Assembly (NCBI RefSeq): GCF_022179385.1
Contig: NZ_BPQS01000029.1
Span: 1 to 64,000 of the forward strand
Reading direction: 5' to 3'
Length of the DNA stretch: 64,000 bases
Origin: Methylobacterium longum
GTDB lineage: Bacteria; Pseudomonadota; Alphaproteobacteria; Rhizobiales; Beijerinckiaceae
Below the pieces are notes generated by a model. The model worked only from the letters and a program-made list of their open reading frames with translations. It was not told where the DNA came from and did not search any database. The position numbers and the translations under genes were made by a program. Below, piece after piece: positions 43,740-52,023 of the stretch; positions within the stretch are counted from its first letter, which is position 1, and every line of letters starts with the position of its first letter.

Positions 43740-43949
43740 TCAGGCGCCCTTGAGGTTTGCCGCGCTCTCCTTGCCGCTCCGCCGATCGTTCTCGACGTCG
43801 TAGGAGATCTTCTGCCCCTCGATGAGGTTGCGCATACCCGCGCGCTCGACCGCCGAGATGTGGACGAAGACGTCCTTGCCGCCGTCATCCGGCTGGATGA
43901 AGCCGTAACCCTTGGTCTCGTTGAACCACTTCACAGTCCCTGTCGCCAT
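43740..43949 (-). CDS. Cold-shock protein, CspA family
   Basis: A 69-residue cold-shock domain. GTVKWFNETKGYGFIQPDDG and KDVFVHISAVERAG contain the RNP1 (KGYGFI) and RNP2 (VFVHI) nucleic-acid-binding motifs. These proteins bind single-stranded RNA or DNA and melt mRNA structure. AGGGC lies before the start. The 186-bp upstream spacer could give a structured leader, as often regulates csp genes, but I cannot model it. Confidence 0.96.
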   Translation of the reverse strand: MATGTVKWFNETKGYGFIQPDDGGKDVFVHISAVERAGMRNLIEGQKISYDVENDRRSGKESAANLKGA

Positions 43950-44135
43950 CGCGAAGCCCTGATCATCACCGGCGCAGACGTGGCGCGCCGCAGGCTCGAA
44001 CCGGCCATCAGGGCCAAGTGTTCCATCGCCCGTGTTTCATCGCGCTGCGAGGCATCGAACGGAGAGGCAACTTAAGTTTGCTGACAGCCGGTCCCGGGAG
44101 CGGTACAACCGGGCCGTCCAGCTCAAGCTCCCGTG

Positions 44136-45788
44136 ATGGTTCCCGTCTCCCATACCAGCGTCCGGCCAGATACCTCCGATCCGGCCCGGCTGGATGAGCT
44201 GGACGCGCTCGACATCCTGGACACGGTGCCGGAGGAGAGCTTCGATGACGCGGCCCAGATCGCCCGGCTGGTCTGCCAGACGCCTGTCGCGCTGATCAGC
44301 CTCGTGGCTGCCGACCGGCAGTGGTTCAAGGCGCGGGTGGGATTCCAGGCCAGCGAGACCGACCTGAGTCGATCCGTCTGCGTCTACGCGCTCCACGAGC
44401 CGGACCTGCTGATCATCCCGGATCTCGCCGCCGATCCGCGGACCCGCAGCAATCCCCTGGTGACGGGCGAGCCGCACATCCGCTTCTACGCCGGAGCGCC
44501 CCTCCGGACCGAGCGCGGGCGCGCGCTCGGCAGCCTCTGCGTCATCGACCATCAGCCCCGACCGGACGGTCTGAGCGACGAGCAGCAGGATGCCCTGCGG
44601 CGCCTGTCCCGGCAGATCATGATCCTGCTGCGTGAGCGCCGGCAGATGGCGAAAATGCAGGTCGCCGAGGTGCTGGCGAAGGCCGCCGCGACGCGTCGCA
44701 TGGCCCTGATCGAGCTGGGCGACCATCTGCGCGACCTCTCCACGATCCCCGAGATGACCGCCAAGGCAGCCGAGATCGTCGGGCGAACGTTGAATGCCAG
44801 TCGCGCGGGGTACGGCGAAGTCGACGGCGCCTGTCAGATCATCACGATCCCGCGGGACTGGACTGCGCCTGACGGGACCAGCGTCGTCGGGCGCCACCAC
44901 TTCTCGACTTACGGCACGTTCGGGCCCGCCCTGGAGCGTGGCGAGACCCTGGCCATCCCCGACGTGACCGCCGATTCGCGCACCGCCGGGCATGCGGAAC
45001 GGTTCGTCGCCCTGAACATCCGCGCCCAGGTCAACGTGCCGGTACGCGAAGCCGGCCGGACGGTCGGCGTCCTGTTCGTGCACAGCCCGCAGGTACGCAC
45101 CTGGGCACCGGAGGAGATCGCCTTCGCCCGCAACGTCGCGGATCGGGTGCAGGTCGGCATCGGCCGCCTGCGCGCGGAGGAGCAGCAGGTACTGCTCAAC
45201 CGCGAGTTGTCGCACCGCATGAAGAACAATCTGGCGATGGTGCAGGCCATCGCCGCTCAGACCATCCGCACCGCGCCGGACCTGACCTCCGCCGGGACGG
45301 CTCTGTCGGCGCGGCTGATCGCGATGGGCCGGGCACACGACATCCTGCTCAGCGGCACCAGCGAGCACACCAACCTCGAGGCGGTGGTCCGGGCCGCCCT
45401 GGCGATCCACGACGACGCCCAGCTCGGTCGTCTGCGCCTGAGGGGGCCGCTGGTCCGCGTCGGGTCCAAAGCCGCCCTCTCGCTAGCGCTGGTCCTCCAC
45501 GAGCTGGCGACGAACGCGAGCAAGTACGGAGCGCTCTCCACATCGGAGGGCCACGTGTCCGTCGACTGGGTGATCGAGGCCAAGGGCGCAGAACCGTCAG
45601 TCCAAATCCGCTGGATCGAGCAGGGCGGCCCGCGCGTCGTGCCGCCGAAGCAGCGCGGGTTCGGCAGCCGCCTGATCGAACGGGGGCTGTCCGGGATCAT
45701 CAGTGCGTCCGTGCGGCTGGCCTACCCCCCCGAGGGTGCGATCTGTGAGCTGACGGCCAATCTCGCGGATTTCCAGTCCGATGAGTGA
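44136..45788 (+). CDS. HWE-family sensor histidine kinase with two GAF domains
   Basis: A 550-residue soluble kinase. GAF 1 spans about 30-170 (ISLVAADRQWFKARVGFQAS, SVCVYALHEPDLLIIPDLAA) and GAF 2 about 190-345 (MTAKAAEIVGRTLNASRAGY, INVPV-like strand, VGVLFVHSPQVRTW). The kinase core has LNRELSHRMKNNLAMVQAIA (phospho-His), LVLHELATNASKYGAL (N box), RWIEQGGP (the W-x-E of HWE) and GFGSRLIERGL (G box). HWE kinases often feed the alphaproteobacterial general stress pathway or light responses. No response regulator is adjacent. GTG 44133 is also in frame. Weak ribosome site. Confidence 0.92.
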   Translation: MVPVSHTSVRPDTSDPARLDELDALDILDTVPEESFDDAAQIARLVCQTPVALISLVAADRQWFKARVGFQASETDLSRSVCVYALHEPDLLIIPDLAADPRTRSNPLVTGEPHIRFYAGAPLRTERGRALGSLCVIDHQPRPDGLSDEQQDALRRLSRQIMILLRERRQMAKMQVAEVLAKAAATRRMALIELGDHLRDLSTIPEMTAKAAEIVGRTLNASRAGYGEVDGACQIITIPRDWTAPDGTSVVGRHHFSTYGTFGPALERGETLAIPDVTADSRTAGHAERFVALNIRAQVNVPVREAGRTVGVLFVHSPQVRTWAPEEIAFARNVADRVQVGIGRLRAEEQQVLLNRELSHRMKNNLAMVQAIAAQTIRTAPDLTSAGTALSARLIAMGRAHDILLSGTSEHTNLEAVVRAALAIHDDAQLGRLRLRGPLVRVGSKAALSLALVLHELATNASKYGALSTSEGHVSVDWVIEAKGAEPSVQIRWIEQGGPRVVPPKQRGFGSRLIERGLSGIISASVRLAYPPEGAICELTANLADFQSDE

Positions 45789-46482
45789 CGGATCCCCCGA
45801 CTGACCGGACCGGTCGGTCGGGGTCACGCGCGCGGGCGACGCGCTCGCTCCGGGTCACCGCGGGGTCTGTGGCCCCGGCCACGAGGAGGACGACGGCTCG
45901 AGGCCGCCCGGCTTCGCGGGATCGCCCCGACCCGGGGTCGCACCGATGCTGCGCGGCGCGCGCGGACGGTGGATTCACCACCGAAGGAAGCGATCGAAGG
46001 CCGGCAGGGCCGCAATGGTGAGCGCGACGGCGCCGACCGCTGCCGTGAGCATGATACCGCAAGACAGGGACACAATCGCAAAACTCCCAGCCAGTTCAGG
46101 ATTCAACAGGCCGAGAACGAGATCTGTGCTGTGCGGCAGAATGACCATCGCACCGAGGCAGCGGGTTGCTCCTCGCCATTCACGGTCCTCGCGGTCCGCC
46201 GCCCTCTACGTGGCGTGCGCGGTGCGTCGCTCCTTCGCGGTCCCCTCTCGCCGGCCTGGGTGCCGCCGCCCGTTCCGGACGTCGCTCGGCGGGCCGGAGA
46301 CCGGCCGCGGCGTATTGGGATCCCGACGGCCGGCGTCACGGCGTCCTGCGCTCCGCGCGTCCCATCGGGGGCGACGAGAACGGCCTTATCGGCTGGCGAT
46401 CACGGGTGGAACAGATGCGCGGGGCTACCGTTGAAGCCTCAAGTTGCGTTTTAGCAAGTCGACACAACCCGGGGGGTTGCCG
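45789..46482. other. Spacer with one possible small gene
   Basis: A 694-bp region. It contains the candidate 57-residue membrane protein gene at 45975-46148 (minus strand). The rest shows Arg/Ser/Ala-rich shadow frames only. The promoter of the following PAS gene should lie near 46400-46470. Confidence 0.45.
45975..46148 (-). CDS. Candidate 57-residue membrane protein
   Basis: A short frame: MVILPHSTDLVLGLLNPELA, then GSFAIVSLSCGIMLTAAVGA, and VALTIAALPAFDRFLRW. It has one long or two short membrane helices and a short basic tail. The amphipathic start and hydrophobic core look protein-like, but no good ribosome site is seen. It is too short for most gene finders. Confidence 0.4.
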   Translation of the reverse strand: MVILPHSTDLVLGLLNPELAGSFAIVSLSCGIMLTAAVGAVALTIAALPAFDRFLRW

Positions 46483-47043
46483 ATGGCGCCATCGCTTCGA
46501 TCTGTTCTGGCGGCCTCCGAGTATGTCGGCTTCTGGGAGACGGATCTCGCGACTCAGACGATCGAATTGACGGGCGCCCTCCCCGATCTGCTCGGCGTCG
46601 ACGCGAAAAAGGCTGCGACGGGCGTGCCGATCTCCGCGTTCCTGGACGGCATCCATCCCGAGGATCGCGAGCGTGTGGCCGATCTCATCCAGGAGGCACA
46701 CCGCACGGCAGGCCGCTTCGAGGCCGACTTCCAGACCAATGGCGGCGTCGGTGGCACCCGCAGCGTCGCCGCGCGCGGGCGGATCGAGGCGGACGCTCAC
46801 GGCCGCGGCCAGCGCTGCAGGGGCGTGGTCCTGGACCTCACCGAGACCCAGTGGGACGACGCCACCGAGGCGGCCCGGCGGATGCGCGCGATCGACCGCG
46901 TGGTGGATGCGCTGATCGCGGTCCGGCCGCTGGTGACCGAAGTCGGCTCGCCGGTGCTGCGCCTGCTGATCGACGCGACGCTGCTGGAATTCGGCAGGCT
47001 ATTGGCTGCGCAGGACGCGCAGCCCGATCGCGAACGCCACTGA
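46483..47043 (+). CDS. Small PAS-domain protein
   Basis: A 186-residue protein. The PAS domain runs from about 10 to 125 (SEYVGFWETDLATQTIELTG, GVPISAFLDGIHPEDRERVA, GRFEADFQTNGG, CRGVVLDLTETQ). A helical tail (130-180) contains IDRVVDALIAVRPLV and RLLIDATLLEFGRLLA, mirroring the tail of the gene at 6002. No output domain. ATG 46483 follows a G-run. It may dimerise with similar proteins or act as an accessory sensor. Confidence 0.82.
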   Translation: MAPSLRSVLAASEYVGFWETDLATQTIELTGALPDLLGVDAKKAATGVPISAFLDGIHPEDRERVADLIQEAHRTAGRFEADFQTNGGVGGTRSVAARGRIEADAHGRGQRCRGVVLDLTETQWDDATEAARRMRAIDRVVDALIAVRPLVTEVGSPVLRLLIDATLLEFGRLLAAQDAQPDRERH

Positions 47044-47052
47044 GCAACGCCT

Positions 47053-47271
47053 TCAGGAAGCACGTTGACGCGTCGCCAGCGCGCGGACGAAATCCACGCA
47101 GGCGCGCCGATCCTTCGCGTCCGCGATGCGCGCGAACGCGGCCAGGAGTTCCAGCGTCTCTCGAACGTCGTGTCGTTCACCCACGGCCGCATCCGAGAAG
47201 ACCGCCACGTCGGTTGCGAGCGCGTCGGCGATGCGTTGCAGGGTCTGACGGCTGCTGTCTCGATAGTTCAT
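47053..47271 (-). CDS. Small protein like the C-terminus of XRE regulators
   Basis: A 72-residue protein: MNYRDSSRQTLQRIADALAT, DVAVFSDAAVGERHDVRETL, ELLAAFARIADAKDRRACVD and FVRALATRQR. The L-x-R-I-A-D-A-L then F-x-x-x segment, and the E-L-x-x-A-F-A-x-I-x-D helix, recall the linker and C-terminal helix of XRE-type regulators in this lineage. The HTH itself is missing. It is convergent with the upstream PAS gene, 9 bases between stops. Confidence 0.55.
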   Translation of the reverse strand: MNYRDSSRQTLQRIADALATDVAVFSDAAVGERHDVRETLELLAAFARIADAKDRRACVDFVRALATRQRAS

Positions 47272-47500
47272 CACCGGCGCGCTCCCGACCCGGGCACCGG
47301 TCGTCGGCACGCGACCGCTGGAGGGGGCGAAACGAACTTCAGACCTGACCGAGTCATGTCGACGGACACCGCCCGGTATCCGGTGCTCGCAACCTGGGCG
47401 GGCACTTCGACTGGTTAATGCGCCATACGGGTGATCGGTTGCCCCGCGACTTGTATACCCGGCGTGCGGTCGTGCGACGTGCTTGCCAGGACCGCGCCGA

Positions 47501-48048
47501 ATGATCTTCGTCACCGACGCGCGGAGCGCCCTGGCCTATGTCGGCCCGGAATGGGCGGACCTCACCGGGCAGCCCTTGAGCGAGGCTGTGGGATCGGGCT
47601 GGTTGGCGTGCCTCCACGCCGCCGATCGCGAGATCATCCGGACCTTCCTGCAGGGTGCGGTCCGCGAGCACGCGGAGTTCCACGGCCGCTACCGGGTGCG
47701 GACTCCGGATGGCGGGCATGTCTGGGTCGCGGCCGGTGCGGTGCCGTCATTCGGGCCGCCCGAACGGACGTTTCTGGGCTATCTCGGTTCGGTCACGCGG
47801 ATCGGTCCGAGCGCACGGAGGCTTTGGCCGCCGATGGGACGATCGGACGATATGTACCACCGCCGCGGGACGGCGGAGCGCCGCCTCAGTCGGTCCTCGA
47901 ACTCGCGGCCGATCACCTGCTCATGGCCCACGGCCTGATCGAGGCGGACGATGCGCATGGGATCCCGCCGCCACTGCGGCAGGCTCTGACCCGGATGGGT
48001 GCCACGATCGCCCGGGCGAAGGGGACGGGAGAAGGCTGGCTCCACTGA
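47501..48048 (+). pseudogene. Frameshifted small PAS-domain gene
   Basis: From ATG 47501 one frame encodes a PAS domain: MIFVTDARSALAYVGPEWAD, LTGQPLSEAVGSGWLACLHA, FHGRYRVRTPDGGHVWVAAG and FLGYLGSVTRI. Near 47805-47815 the homology moves to another frame, which reads SERTEALAADGTIGRYVPPP, SVLELAADHLLMAHGLIEAD and LRQALTRMGATIARAKGTG to a stop at 48048. The second half has the helical tail of these proteins. One indel explains both frames. It may be a true pseudogene or a sequence error. Confidence 0.6.
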
Positions 48049-48098
48049 CGCGGCGCAGCCCGAGGCGGCAAAGCCGGGTCCCGTAACCCGCCGCGCCG

Positions 48099-48608
48099 CT
48101 ACCGGGCGGGCGCCGCCAGGGTGACGGTCCAGGGTTCGTCGAACCGGTGCTCCTCCAGGTTCACCCCCGCGCCGCCGCGATCGACGACGGCGAAGTCCTG
48201 GGCCTGCCCGAACGGCGTGAGCACGCCGTGCCACGTTCCCGGAGCGTAGCACACGCCCTGCCAGGGCTGCGTGACGAAGGCCTGCGGGCGGCCCGGCCGG
48301 CCGGCCTCGTCGGGGCAGATCACCACGAGGAACGGAGCCGCGCTGAGGGGCAGGAACGCTTGGCTGCCGAGGGGATGACGCTCCACGAGGCGGACCACGA
48401 GAGGCAGGACGTAGGGCTGGGCCTCGACGAGGCCGACGACGACCTGGGCATCGTCCCCGCTCACCCGCACCGTCGCGAGGTCATGGAAGCGCCGGGCCAT
48501 GCCGGCATTCATCGGACGCGGCGCCGTGGCGGCCTTGTCGATCACCGTGCCGAAGGGTGCAAAGGCCTCTGCGGTGAGAGGCTGCGCCGTGACGCTGCGC
48601 CCGGTCAT
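48099..48608 (-). CDS. allA: Ureidoglycolate lyase
   Basis: A 169-residue cupin-fold enzyme that splits ureidoglycolate into glyoxylate and urea. ITAQPLTAEAFAPFG-type N-terminus (VTAQPLTAEAFAPFGTVIDK), VRLVERHPLGSQAFLPL (metal or substrate His region), PWQGVCYAPGTWHGVLTPFG and FAVVDRGG are the family motifs in order. The length fits (E. coli AllA is about 160). It overlaps the stop of allE by 4 bases, so the last two steps of the pathway are translated together. Confidence 0.92.
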   Translation of the reverse strand: MTGRSVTAQPLTAEAFAPFGTVIDKAATAPRPMNAGMARRFHDLATVRVSGDDAQVVVGLVEAQPYVLPLVVRLVERHPLGSQAFLPLSAAPFLVVICPDEAGRPGRPQAFVTQPWQGVCYAPGTWHGVLTPFGQAQDFAVVDRGGAGVNLEEHRFDEPWTVTLAAPAR

Positions 48609-49453
48609 CGCGACGCCCGGGGACGCAGGGCCGCGTGCCGGTTGACGTCCTTGTAGAGCAGGTAGCGGAACGGGCCGGGGCCGCCCGCGTAGCAGGCCTG
48701 CGGGCAGAAGGCGCGCAGCCACATGTAGTCCCCGGCCTCGACCTCGACCCAGTCGCGGTTGAGGCGGTAGACGGCCTTGCCCTCCAGCACGAACAGGCCG
48801 TGCTCCATCACGTGCGTCTCCTCGAACGGGATCGACGCGCCCGGACGCAGCGTGACGATGTTGACGTGCATGTCGTGGCGCACGTCGTCGGAGCCGACGA
48901 ACCGGGTGGTGGCCCAGGCCCCGTCCGTACCCGGCATGGCGGCGGGCGCGATGTCGGATTCGTGGGCCAGGAAGGAATCGGGGGCGTCGAGGCCCGGCAG
49001 GCGCTCGTAGGCCTTGCGGACCCAGTGGAAGCGCGCCGGCGCGTCGCCATCGTTGCGCAGGCTCCAGGCCGCCCCGGGCGACAGGTAGGCGTAGCTCCCC
49101 GGGCGCAGGGCATGCGCCTGCCCGCCGAGGACGAGCCGCAGGCGGCCCGCGACCACGAAGAGCACCCCTTCGGCCTCGGGATCCGGCTCGGGCTGCTCGC
49201 TGCCGCCCCCGGGGGCGACCTCCATCAGGTACTGCGCGAAGGTCTCGGAGAAGCCGGAGAGGGGGCGGGACAGCATCCAGGCCCGGGTGTCCGCCCAGAA
49301 CGGCAGGACGCTGGTGACGATGTCGGTCATCACGCCCTTCGGGATGACGGCGTAGCTCTCGGTGAACACCGCCCGGCCGGTCATCAGCGCCGTCTGGGGG
49401 GGCAGGCCGCCGCACGGCGGGTTGTAGGGCGGGTTGTCGGGCGAATGCGTCAT
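48605..49453 (-). CDS. allE: (S)-ureidoglycine aminohydrolase
   Basis: A 282-residue bicupin that releases ammonia from ureidoglycine. The first cupin has AWMLSRPLSGFSETFAQYLM and AEGVLFVVAGRLRLVLGG; the second has HDMHVNIVTLRPGASIPFEE, THVMEHGLFVLEGKAVYRLN and EAGDYMWLRAFCPQACYAGG. Those His/Glu residues form the Mn site known in AllE/YlbA and plant UGlyAH. The ATG at 49453 follows GAGAGAG. It is divergent from the LysR gene and co-transcribed with allA. Confidence 0.93.
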   Translation of the reverse strand: MTHSPDNPPYNPPCGGLPPQTALMTGRAVFTESYAVIPKGVMTDIVTSVLPFWADTRAWMLSRPLSGFSETFAQYLMEVAPGGGSEQPEPDPEAEGVLFVVAGRLRLVLGGQAHALRPGSYAYLSPGAAWSLRNDGDAPARFHWVRKAYERLPGLDAPDSFLAHESDIAPAAMPGTDGAWATTRFVGSDDVRHDMHVNIVTLRPGASIPFEETHVMEHGLFVLEGKAVYRLNRDWVEVEAGDYMWLRAFCPQACYAGGPGPFRYLLYKDVNRHAALRPRASR

Positions 49454-49654
49454 CGCTCTCTCACGGGCTCCAGGGCTGCAGGTGCCGCACGTGGCTCCGG
49501 GGGGAAGCGGATGCCTGCACCCCCAAGATTCAACCGCCCGCAGGGACGGCGCGATCCGAAGCGGGATCGGGTGCGCCGACAATCCGCAGCCGCGGTCTAG
49601 ACGTCAAATACCTTTTGTGTTCTCATTGATACCAAATACATATGGCTTCGGTGC
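49454..49654. promoter_or_regulatory. Divergent promoter/operator region of the allantoin genes
   Basis: 201 bp between allE and the lysR-type gene. The half near lysR is AT-rich. A direct repeat CAAATAC occurs at 49605-49611 and 49633-49639, 28 bases apart, and a CATATG lies just before the start. LysR regulators usually bind such a divergent spacer and control both sides; the exact operator is not resolved. Confidence 0.45.
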
Positions 49655-50557
49655 ATGGAGCTTCGGCACCTCCGATATTTCGTGGCGGTCGCCGAGCATC
49701 TCAGCTTCACCGCGGCCGCCAACAGCCTGGGCGTCTCGCAGCCGCCGCTGAGTCAGCAGATCCGCGACCTCGAACTGGAGATCGGCGTCAATCTGTTCGA
49801 GCGGTCGAGCCGGCGCGTCACCCTGACGGCTGCGGGGGAAGACTTCCTCCGGAACGCGCGGGCGATCCTCGTTCAAGCCGCCGACGCCGTCGATCGGGCA
49901 CGGACCATCGGCACGGGCACGGCCGGCCTCCTGAACATCGGCATGACGAGCTCCGTCCTCGTCGGACCGCTCGGGCGCCTGATCCGCGCCTTCGAGCAGC
50001 GATGCCGGGGCGTGGATGTGCGCATCCACGAGATGGCGCCGGCCGATCAGATCGCGGCCCTGAAGGCGCACAGGACGGATCTCAGCTTCCTGCGCAGCCC
50101 GCCCGAGGATCCGGACCTCGTCGGACAGATTGCGTGGCGGGAGCGTCTGTGCGTGGCGCTGCCGGCAGGGCACGCCCTCGCGGCCGGCCGCAGCGTGCCG
50201 ATCGACGTCTTCCGGAGCGAGCGTCTCATCTCGCTGCGCCTCGATAGCTCCCGCTTCGCCGACGAGATCTATCAGGGCTGCGTCCTCAGGGGTTTCACGC
50301 CGGACATCTCGCAGCAGGTCCGGGAGGCATCATCCCTGGTGAGCTTGGTCGCCGCCGGCTTCGGCCTCGCCATCATCCCGGAATTCGTCGGTCGCCTGAG
50401 GCATCCGGACGTCGTCATCCTCCCGATCGATCCGCCATTCCTGTCGGCGGACGTCTACGCCCTGCACCACAAGCGGAAGAATCCCGTGGTCGACAACTTC
50501 CTGGACGTGATCCGCGAGGAGGCGTCGCGATGGACGGAGCGGCTTCCGGGCCGGTGA
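49655..50557 (+). CDS. LysR-family regulator of the allantoin genes
   Basis: A 300-residue LysR protein. The HTH is MELRHLRYFVAVAEHLSFTA, AANSLGVSQPPLSQQIRDLE and LFERSSRRVTLTAAGEDFL. The effector domain has LLNIGMTSSVLVGPLGRLIR and GFGLAIIPEFVGRLR. It resembles the CatR/BenM-like branch that responds to small acids. The position between the divergent allE-allA and puuE operons makes it the likely pathway regulator. Confidence 0.93.
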   Translation: MELRHLRYFVAVAEHLSFTAAANSLGVSQPPLSQQIRDLELEIGVNLFERSSRRVTLTAAGEDFLRNARAILVQAADAVDRARTIGTGTAGLLNIGMTSSVLVGPLGRLIRAFEQRCRGVDVRIHEMAPADQIAALKAHRTDLSFLRSPPEDPDLVGQIAWRERLCVALPAGHALAAGRSVPIDVFRSERLISLRLDSSRFADEIYQGCVLRGFTPDISQQVREASSLVSLVAAGFGLAIIPEFVGRLRHPDVVILPIDPPFLSADVYALHHKRKNPVVDNFLDVIREEASRWTERLPGR

Positions 50558-50685
50558 CGCGAAGCCGTCCGGACGGCCCGCGCCGCAGCGGGATTCAAAC
50601 GCGCAACCTATCAATCGAGCCGAACAACATATTGGACCACGGAACGCCGAGGCGTTTATCACGCGTCGGGACGAGGGCTGACACC

Positions 50686-51846
50686 ATGTTCGATCTCGAC
50701 CAGGACTATCCCCGCGACATGGTGGGTTACGGCCGGCACCGGCCGGACCCGCGCTGGCCGGCGGGTAAGCGCGTCGCCGTCCAGTTCGTCGTCAACTACG
50801 AGGAGGGCGGAGAGAACTGCATCCTCCACGGCGACGCGGCGTCGGAAGCCTTCCTGTCCGAGATCGTGGGCGCCCTGCCCTGGCTGGGCCAGCGCCACGC
50901 GAACATGGAGTCGATCTACGAGTACGGGGCGCGCGCCGGCTTCTGGCGCCTCTGGCGCGCCTTCACGCGCCGGAACCTGCCGGTGACGGTCTTCGGCGTC
51001 GCCTCCGCGATGCAGCGCAACCCCGAGGCCGTGGCGGCCATGGTGGAGGCCGGCTGGGAGATCGCCAGCCACGGCCTGCGCTGGATCGACTACCGCGACT
51101 ACAGTCCGCAGGCCGAGCGCGCAGACATCGACGCCGCCGTCGCCCTCCAGACCGAGCTGACCGGCCGCAGGCCGCTCGGCCTCTACCAGGGCCGCACGTC
51201 GACCAACACGCTCGCCCTGGGGGCGGCCGAGGGCGGCTTCCTCTACCTCGCCGATTCCTACGCCGACGAGTTGCCCTACTGGGTGACGGCCGGCGGTCGT
51301 CAGCAACTCGTGGTCCCCTACACCCTCGACGCCAACGACATGCGGTTCGCAACGGCGCAGGGCTTCAACAGCGGCGACCAGTTCTTCACCTACCTCAAGG
51401 ACTCGTTCGACGTGCTGTACCGCGAGGGCGGGATGCAGCAGGGCGGCATGATGTCGGTGGGGCTCCACTGCCGCCTGGTCGGACGTCCGGGCCGCGCCGC
51501 CGCCCTGGAACGGTTTCTCGATTACGTTGGCGATCATCCCGGTGCCTGGGTGACCACCCGGCTCGACATCGCCCGGCACTGGATCGCGGCGCACCCGCCG
51601 CGCGGCGGCTATCGCCCGAGCCGCATGGGTCCGGCCCTGTTCCGCGAAGTCTTCGGTGCGGTCTGCGCCGACGTGTCCGGGTCGCCCGAGGCCGGCGCGG
51701 CGACGGCGGAGCGGGTATACGCGACCGGCCTCGGACCGGAGGACGATACGGTCCCGAACCTGTCCCGGCGCCTCGCCGAGGCCGCGTCAGCGCCGGCCGA
51801 CGAGCGGGCGATCCGCGGCAGGCTGGAAGTCTTGATCGACCGATAG
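50686..51846 (+). CDS. puuE: Allantoinase PuuE with C-terminal extension
   Basis: A 386-residue polysaccharide-deacetylase-fold allantoinase that hydrolyses allantoin to allantoate without metal cofactors of the DAL1 type. YPRDMVGYGRHRPDPRWPAG, FVVNYEEGGENCILHGDAAS, PVTVFGVASAMQRNPEAVAA, GWEIASHGLRWIDYRD and YTLDANDMRFATAQGFNSGD are the family motifs. The usual length is about 300-310. The last 75 residues (MGPALFREVFGAVCADVSG onwards) resemble the beginning of OHCU decarboxylase, but stop before its HPxL catalytic motif. The start at 50686 is set by the family; an upstream frame extends to 50530. Confidence 0.93.
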   Translation: MFDLDQDYPRDMVGYGRHRPDPRWPAGKRVAVQFVVNYEEGGENCILHGDAASEAFLSEIVGALPWLGQRHANMESIYEYGARAGFWRLWRAFTRRNLPVTVFGVASAMQRNPEAVAAMVEAGWEIASHGLRWIDYRDYSPQAERADIDAAVALQTELTGRRPLGLYQGRTSTNTLALGAAEGGFLYLADSYADELPYWVTAGGRQQLVVPYTLDANDMRFATAQGFNSGDQFFTYLKDSFDVLYREGGMQQGGMMSVGLHCRLVGRPGRAAALERFLDYVGDHPGAWVTTRLDIARHWIAAHPPRGGYRPSRMGPALFREVFGAVCADVSGSPEAGAATAERVYATGLGPEDDTVPNLSRRLAEAASAPADERAIRGRLEVLIDR

Positions 51847-52023
51847 ATCAACTCCGTCTTCCGGACCGGCCCGGACCGTCTCTGCAGTTCGAAACAGGTC
51901 ATCGATCCAGGCGCGCAGAGTTTCCAGGCAGCGGAGCACAAGTCTTGCGTGGCGCGCCGGGACAGGCCGTCACGTCCACGAGAAGGCCCGGCAACAGGGC
52001 TGCATCGAACAGGGAGGAACGCG

